Shown: positions 4,829-8,987 of the stretch, in pieces | How the letters are laid out: each line of letters begins with the position of its first letter | Numbering within the stretch: the first letter of the stretch is position 1 | Source of the DNA: Hydrogenothermaceae bacterium | GTDB lineage: Bacteria; Aquificota; Aquificia; Aquificales; Hydrogenothermaceae | Assembly (NCBI GenBank): GCA_015490675.1 | Contig: WFXI01000004.1 | Coordinates: forward strand, 1 to 8,987 | Reading direction: 5' to 3' | Length of the DNA: 8,987 nucleotides | Program-made: the position numbers and the translations under genes | The notes under the pieces: generated by a model | The model's input: only the letters and a program-made list of their open reading frames with translations | What the model was told of the DNA's origin: nothing | The model's database searches: none

Positions 4829-6012
4829 AAAACAAACTGCTTGTCATAATTATAGCAATAGCTTCAGCTATCACAGGATTAGTTGCTGGTTTTGTATTTA
4901 AGGTTTATGACAAAATTGATTTTGAAGCTTTAATCTATAAAGAAGATAAAACTATAGAAAGTGCTAAGCTACCAACTCAAACAACAGATAGACCTATTGG
5001 AATTTTAACAGTAGAACAACTTTTTAATATAGATACTACAGTAGTTAGAAAAATAAATTTAGTAAAGACAATAGAAACATACGCAGATGTAGTTCATCCT
5101 GAAACAGATATTAAAGATATTACATTTAAAATTGATGGATATGTAGAGGAGATTTATGCAGACTTTACAGGTGAATATGTAAAAAAAGGGCAACCTTTAG
5201 TAAAAATTTATAGTCCAAAACTTGTTTCTGCTCAGGAAGAATTTTTAAGAGCTTATGATTATTTAAAAAGTGTAGAAAATTCCCCTGATGAAGTTTTAAA
5301 AGATTCTGCAAGGAAATTCTATGAGGCATCTTACAAAAGACTTTTATACTGGGATATAACTCCAAAGCAAATTGAAGAACTGAAAAAAACAAGAAAAGTT
5401 TTAAAAACAATGACCCTTTATTCTCCTTATGATGGCTGGATTATGGAAAAGTTTGTTTATCTAGGCTCAAAAGTAGAAGTAGGAAAACCTTTATTTAGAA
5501 TTGCAAAACACCAAAAACTTTGGGTTTTAGCAAAAGTTTATGAAGCAGATATTCCTTTTGTTAAAGAAGGTCAGACTGTAGAACTAATTTTTGATAGTTA
5601 TCCTGAAAAATCAATAAAAGGAAAGATTGATTATATATATCCAATGATGGATTTTAAAAACAGAACAAGAGATGTTCGTATTGTTATTGATAATAAAGAT
5701 TACAAATATCTACCAGGAATGTATGCAAAAGTAAATATACGCATACCTATTGGAAAAGTTTTAGCACTTCCTGATACAGCAGTGATAAACACTGGGAAAA
5801 AACAGGTGGTATTCTGGCAAAAAGAAAAAGGTGTGTTTGAACCAGTATTTGTAAAACTTGGTAGATATGTAGATGGATATTATGAAATATTAAAAGGTAT
5901 TCATGAAGGAATGGTTGTTGCTAATTCTGCATTATTCTTACTTGATGCTGATGCTCAACTGCGTGGCAAATACAAAAATGCTGGAAAACCAATGATGCAC
6001 CATCACCATTAA
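4825..6012 (+). CDS. cusB: RND efflux periplasmic adaptor (membrane fusion protein), CusB-like
   Basis: The 395-residue protein has an N-terminal membrane anchor (about 4-26) and no lipobox. The first half of the lipoyl/barrel-sandwich domain is near 98-130 (KIDGYVEEIYADFTGEYVKK), a helical hairpin spans about 132-190, and the second lipoyl half begins at LYSPYDGWI (198-206). A beta-barrel domain (about 232-310, with LPGMYAKV at 296-303) and the membrane-proximal domain (to about 380) follow. It links the inner membrane pump to the outer membrane channel. The copper-binding N-terminal methionines known from E. coli CusB are absent: after Met1 there is no Met before residue 196. Instead the protein ends in Met-Met-His-His-His-His. 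The ATGA overlap with the outer membrane factor gene indicates coupled translation. Confidence 0.92.
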   Translation: MKNKLLVIIIAIASAITGLVAGFVFKVYDKIDFEALIYKEDKTIESAKLPTQTTDRPIGILTVEQLFNIDTTVVRKINLVKTIETYADVVHPETDIKDITFKIDGYVEEIYADFTGEYVKKGQPLVKIYSPKLVSAQEEFLRAYDYLKSVENSPDEVLKDSARKFYEASYKRLLYWDITPKQIEELKKTRKVLKTMTLYSPYDGWIMEKFVYLGSKVEVGKPLFRIAKHQKLWVLAKVYEADIPFVKEGQTVELIFDSYPEKSIKGKIDYIYPMMDFKNRTRDVRIVIDNKDYKYLPGMYAKVNIRIPIGKVLALPDTAVINTGKKQVVFWQKEKGVFEPVFVKLGRYVDGYYEILKGIHEGMVVANSALFLLDADAQLRGKYKNAGKPMMHHHH

Positions 6013-6033
6013 AACTAAGAGTGGAAGGACAAA

Positions 6034-8987
6034 ATGATAGAAAAAATAATAGAATGGTCAGTTAAAAATAAGCTAATTGTTTTATCTATAGTTTTTATGG
6101 TTTTTGGAGCTTCCCTTTGGGCTTTAAAGAAAACCCCTTTAGATGCTATTCCTGACCTTTCTCCTCCTCAAGTTATAGTATGGACAAAATGGGCTGGACA
6201 ATCTCCAGCAGTTATAGAAGACCAGATTACATATCCAATAGTTAGCACACTTTTATCTGTTCCAAATATTGAAACTGTTAGAGGTGTCTCTTCTTTTGAA
6301 ACCTCTGCTGTGTATGTAATTTTTAAAGAAGGAACAGATATATACTGGGCAAGGAGTAGAGTTTTAGAGTATTTATCACAAATAAAAGATAAATTACCAA
6401 AGACTGCAGAAATAACATTAGGTCCAGATGCTACAGGTGTAGGGTGGGTATTTGAGTATGCAATTTTTTCTGAAAAGAGAAACTTATGGCAACTGCGAAC
6501 TCTACAAGACTGGTATTTAAGATATTCCCTTCTTTCTGTAGATGGTGTTTCTGAAGTTGCTTCTATAGGTGGTTTTGTAAAGGGTTATCAAATTACAATA
6601 GACCCTCAAAAGCTAAGAATTTATGATGTATCAATAAAAGAAATATTAAAAGCTCTAAGAGAAAACAATAATGACACTGGTGGCAGAATTATAGAACATA
6701 ATGGATTTGAGTATATTATTCAGGCAAAAGGATATATACAAAATCTTGAAGATATTAAAAATATAACAATTAAAACAGATAAAAATGGTATTCCAATAAG
6801 AATAAAAGATATCGCAACAGTTGAGCTTGTTCCTATGCCAAGAAGGGGACTGGTAGACCTAAACGGCATAGGTGAAGTTGTTGGTGGAATTGTTGTAATG
6901 AGATTTGGTGAAAATGCCTATAAAGTTATTCAAGCTGTAAAAGAAAAACTAAATTCTATAAAAGAGGCATTACCAGAAGATATAAAAATAATTACAACTT
7001 ATGACCGTTCAGAGCTAATAGAAAAAGCTATCGCTACATTAAAAAGAGCATTATTAGAAGAAAGTTTAATAGTAATTGTAGTTGTTGGTTTATTTTTACT
7101 TCATTTTAGAAGCTCTCTTGTAATAATTCTTACACTTCCTCTAGCTGTTTTAATCGGATTTTTATTTATGAAAATGTTTAACATTACATCTAACATTATG
7201 TCTCTAGGTGGAATTGCCATTGCTATTGGTGCTATGGTAGATGGTGCCATAGTAATGGTTGAAAATGCTCATAAACATTTAGAAAAATTAAAAAGAGAAA
7301 AAGGACAAATAACAAATGAAGATAGAATAAAAGCAATATTAATAGCTTCAAAGCAAGTTGGAAAACCGATATTTTTTGCACTTGTTATTATTGTAGTTTC
7401 ATTTTTACCAGTTTTCGCTTTAACAGGACAGGAAGGTCTATTATTTAAACCTTTAGCATATACAAAAACATTTACAATGCTTGCTGCATCTGTTTTAGCA
7501 ATAACTTTAGTTCCCATACTTATGGTATGGCTGATAAGAGGTAGAATTTTTCCTGAAAATAAAAATCCTTTGAATTGGATATTAATAAAGCTATACTCTC
7601 CAATAATTAAATTAACCTTAAAAGCTAGATATTTAGTTTTAATCTTTACACTGATTGCTCTTTATATGGTATATCCACTTTATAAAAAACTATCCTGGGA
7701 ATTTATGCCAATGTTAAATGAACAAACATTTATGTATATGCCAGTTACTCCATTTGGTATTTCTGCAAATGAAGCTAAAAGAATTACTCAAATAACAGAT
7801 AAAATAATAGCTTCTTTCCCTGAAGTTGATACAGTGTTTGGGAAGGCAGGTAGAGCTGAAACAGCAACAGACCCTGCTCCACTTTCTATGATAGAGACAA
7901 TTATTACATTTAAGCCTAAAGAATACTGGCGAGAAGGAATGACTTATGAACTGCTAATGCAAGAAATGGAAGATAAATTAAAAATTCCTGGACTTACAAA
8001 TAGCTGGACATATCCAATTAGAGGAAGAATTGATATGCTTTTAACGGGAATTAGAACACCTTTAGGTATAAAACTTTATGGTGATGATTTAGAAAAACTT
8101 CAGGAAATTGCTACAAAAATAGAAAAAGCCCTTGCAAAAATGCCTGAAAGTTTATCTGTTTTTGCTGATAGGGTTGCTCAAGGGTATTATTTATATATAG
8201 ATATAGATAAGAAAAAATTAGCTAGATATGGCCTTACTACAGATGATGTTTTAACTGTAGTTCAAACCGCTGTTGGTGGAATGCCTATTTCTACAATTTA
8301 TAAAGGATTAGAAAGATATCCTATGCTTATAAGATTTCCTTACGATTACAGAAATAATATAGAAGCTCTGGAAAATTTAGTAATTCCTACTCCTTTAAAT
8401 AGGGGTATTTTACTAAAAGATGTTGCAAAAGTTTACTATAAGGAAGCTCCTTCAGTTATAAAATCAGAAAAAGGTATGAAAGTTGTATTTATCTATATTA
8501 CTCCACAGCCAAATGTTACTCCTGAAGAATATGTAAATAAAGCAAAAACTGTTTTAGCCAGCTTAGATATCCCTTCTGGATACTTTATGGAATGGGCAGG
8601 GCAAAGTCAATACTTGGAGCATGCGAAAGAAAGACTGAAATTTATTATTCCTTTAACAATTTTAATAATATTCCTCCTTGTTTATATAACTTTCAAAGAT
8701 TTATCAAATACTCTTATTGTGATGTTATCACTTCCTTTTGCTACACTTGGAGGTTTGTGGTACTTAGATTATCTAAACTTTAATATGAGTATAGCTGTCG
8801 TTGTTGGATTTTTGGCACTTTTAGGTGTAGCTGCAGAAACTGCAATAGTTATGGTTATATATCTAGAAGATGCTGTTAAAGGCAAACTAAAAGAACATGG
8901 AAAAATAACTAAAGATATATTCTTCAAGGCTGTTTACGAAGGTGCTGTCTTGAGAGTTAGACCTAAGATGATGACAGTTTCTACAAT
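6034..8987 (+). CDS. cusA: Heavy-metal RND efflux pump, CusA-like (C-terminus cut off by the window)
   Basis: 984 codons are present and the frame is open to the right edge; E. coli CusA has 1047 residues, so roughly 60 are missing. The start MIEKIIEWSVKNKLIV matches the family and GGAAGGA lies just upstream (6023-6029). TM4 carries AIGAMVDGAIVMVENAHK with Asp403 (CusA Asp405). Glu935 in GVAAETAIVM and Lys978 in RVRPK correspond to CusA Glu939 and Lys984 of the proton relay. Met569 (FMYMP), Met619 (APLSM) and Met668 (RIDML) correspond to the CusA metal-site residues Met573, 623 and 672 with the same spacing of 50 and 49, and Glu621 matches Glu625. This favours Cu(I)/Ag(I) over the Co/Zn/Cd substrates of CzcA. 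It is the inner membrane, proton-driven part of the tripartite exporter. Confidence 0.95.
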   Translation, partial: MIEKIIEWSVKNKLIVLSIVFMVFGASLWALKKTPLDAIPDLSPPQVIVWTKWAGQSPAVIEDQITYPIVSTLLSVPNIETVRGVSSFETSAVYVIFKEGTDIYWARSRVLEYLSQIKDKLPKTAEITLGPDATGVGWVFEYAIFSEKRNLWQLRTLQDWYLRYSLLSVDGVSEVASIGGFVKGYQITIDPQKLRIYDVSIKEILKALRENNNDTGGRIIEHNGFEYIIQAKGYIQNLEDIKNITIKTDKNGIPIRIKDIATVELVPMPRRGLVDLNGIGEVVGGIVVMRFGENAYKVIQAVKEKLNSIKEALPEDIKIITTYDRSELIEKAIATLKRALLEESLIVIVVVGLFLLHFRSSLVIILTLPLAVLIGFLFMKMFNITSNIMSLGGIAIAIGAMVDGAIVMVENAHKHLEKLKREKGQITNEDRIKAILIASKQVGKPIFFALVIIVVSFLPVFALTGQEGLLFKPLAYTKTFTMLAASVLAITLVPILMVWLIRGRIFPENKNPLNWILIKLYSPIIKLTLKARYLVLIFTLIALYMVYPLYKKLSWEFMPMLNEQTFMYMPVTPFGISANEAKRITQITDKIIASFPEVDTVFGKAGRAETATDPAPLSMIETIITFKPKEYWREGMTYELLMQEMEDKLKIPGLTNSWTYPIRGRIDMLLTGIRTPLGIKLYGDDLEKLQEIATKIEKALAKMPESLSVFADRVAQGYYLYIDIDKKKLARYGLTTDDVLTVVQTAVGGMPISTIYKGLERYPMLIRFPYDYRNNIEALENLVIPTPLNRGILLKDVAKVYYKEAPSVIKSEKGMKVVFIYITPQPNVTPEEYVNKAKTVLASLDIPSGYFMEWAGQSQYLEHAKERLKFIIPLTILIIFLLVYITFKDLSNTLIVMLSLPFATLGGLWYLDYLNFNMSIAVVVGFLALLGVAAETAIVMVIYLEDAVKGKLKEHGKITKDIFFKAVYEGAVLRVRPKMMTVST

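Noticed and set aside
5165..5410. Minus-strand open frame of 81 codons inside the adaptor gene
   Set aside because: Antisense shadow of a well-supported CDS with leucine/phenylalanine-rich sequence typical of reversed Lys/Glu codons.
7269..7517. Minus-strand open frame of 82 codons inside the RND pump gene
   Set aside because: Antisense to a conserved membrane region of CusA; no family resemblance.
8592..8783. Plus-strand open frame of 63 codons in another frame of the RND pump gene
   Set aside because: The CusA frame continues unbroken through it with clear similarity to the family.
6034..8987. CzcA-type Co/Zn/Cd pump
   Set aside because: All three methionines of the CusA site are present with matching spacing, which favours Cu/Ag; a mixed specificity cannot be fully excluded.

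Overview
The window is AT-rich DNA (I estimate low-30s % GC) with two unrelated parts that diverge from a gene-free gap of about 400 bases. The Lys/Glu/Ile-rich proteins, the tightly packed overlapping genes and the type of gene set would suit a low-GC chemolithotroph such as an Aquificota member (Sulfurihydrogenibium/Persephonella-like). This is a weak inference: no rRNA or other marker gene is present.

Region 1 (1-1598, minus strand) is the N-terminal 532 codons of a TP901-type phage tail tape measure protein. It runs off the left edge with no stop, so it indicates a prophage or prophage remnant to the left. Its codon use is strongly T-ending, unlike the A-ending codon use of the genes to the right.

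Region 2 (1599-1996) has no gene but is rich in signals. It holds two perfect 16-bp direct repeats with a 22-bp period, an inverted copy of their 12-bp core, and four TCCCG boxes spaced exactly 10 bp apart. Next to the first gene are a sigma70-like promoter and a perfect 17-bp palindrome covering its -35 box. The 22-bp repeats resemble transposase-binding sites at the end of a Mu-like element, so the prophage/chromosome junction may lie here.

Region 3 (1997-8987, plus strand) is one compact operon of six genes: a small YtkA/FixH-like lipoprotein with a Met ladder, a BlaI/MecI-family repressor, a BlaR1-like M56 membrane protease without a sensor domain, a TolC/CusC-like outer membrane factor, a CusB-like membrane fusion protein and a CusA-like RND pump (truncated by the right edge). 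The pump keeps all three Met residues of the E. coli CusA periplasmic copper/silver site at identical spacing, so Cu(I)/Ag(I) export across both membranes is the best reading.

The most interesting hypothesis is that a beta-lactamase-style signalling pair (repressor plus membrane metalloprotease) has become the switch of a Cus efflux operon. The repressor has no cysteines and so cannot use the CopY metal site. The protease has lost the penicillin sensor and ends, on its predicted periplasmic side, in a short Cys-x-Cys tail. The predicted operator lies on the promoter ahead of the lipoprotein gene, which would place the whole operon under its own repressor.
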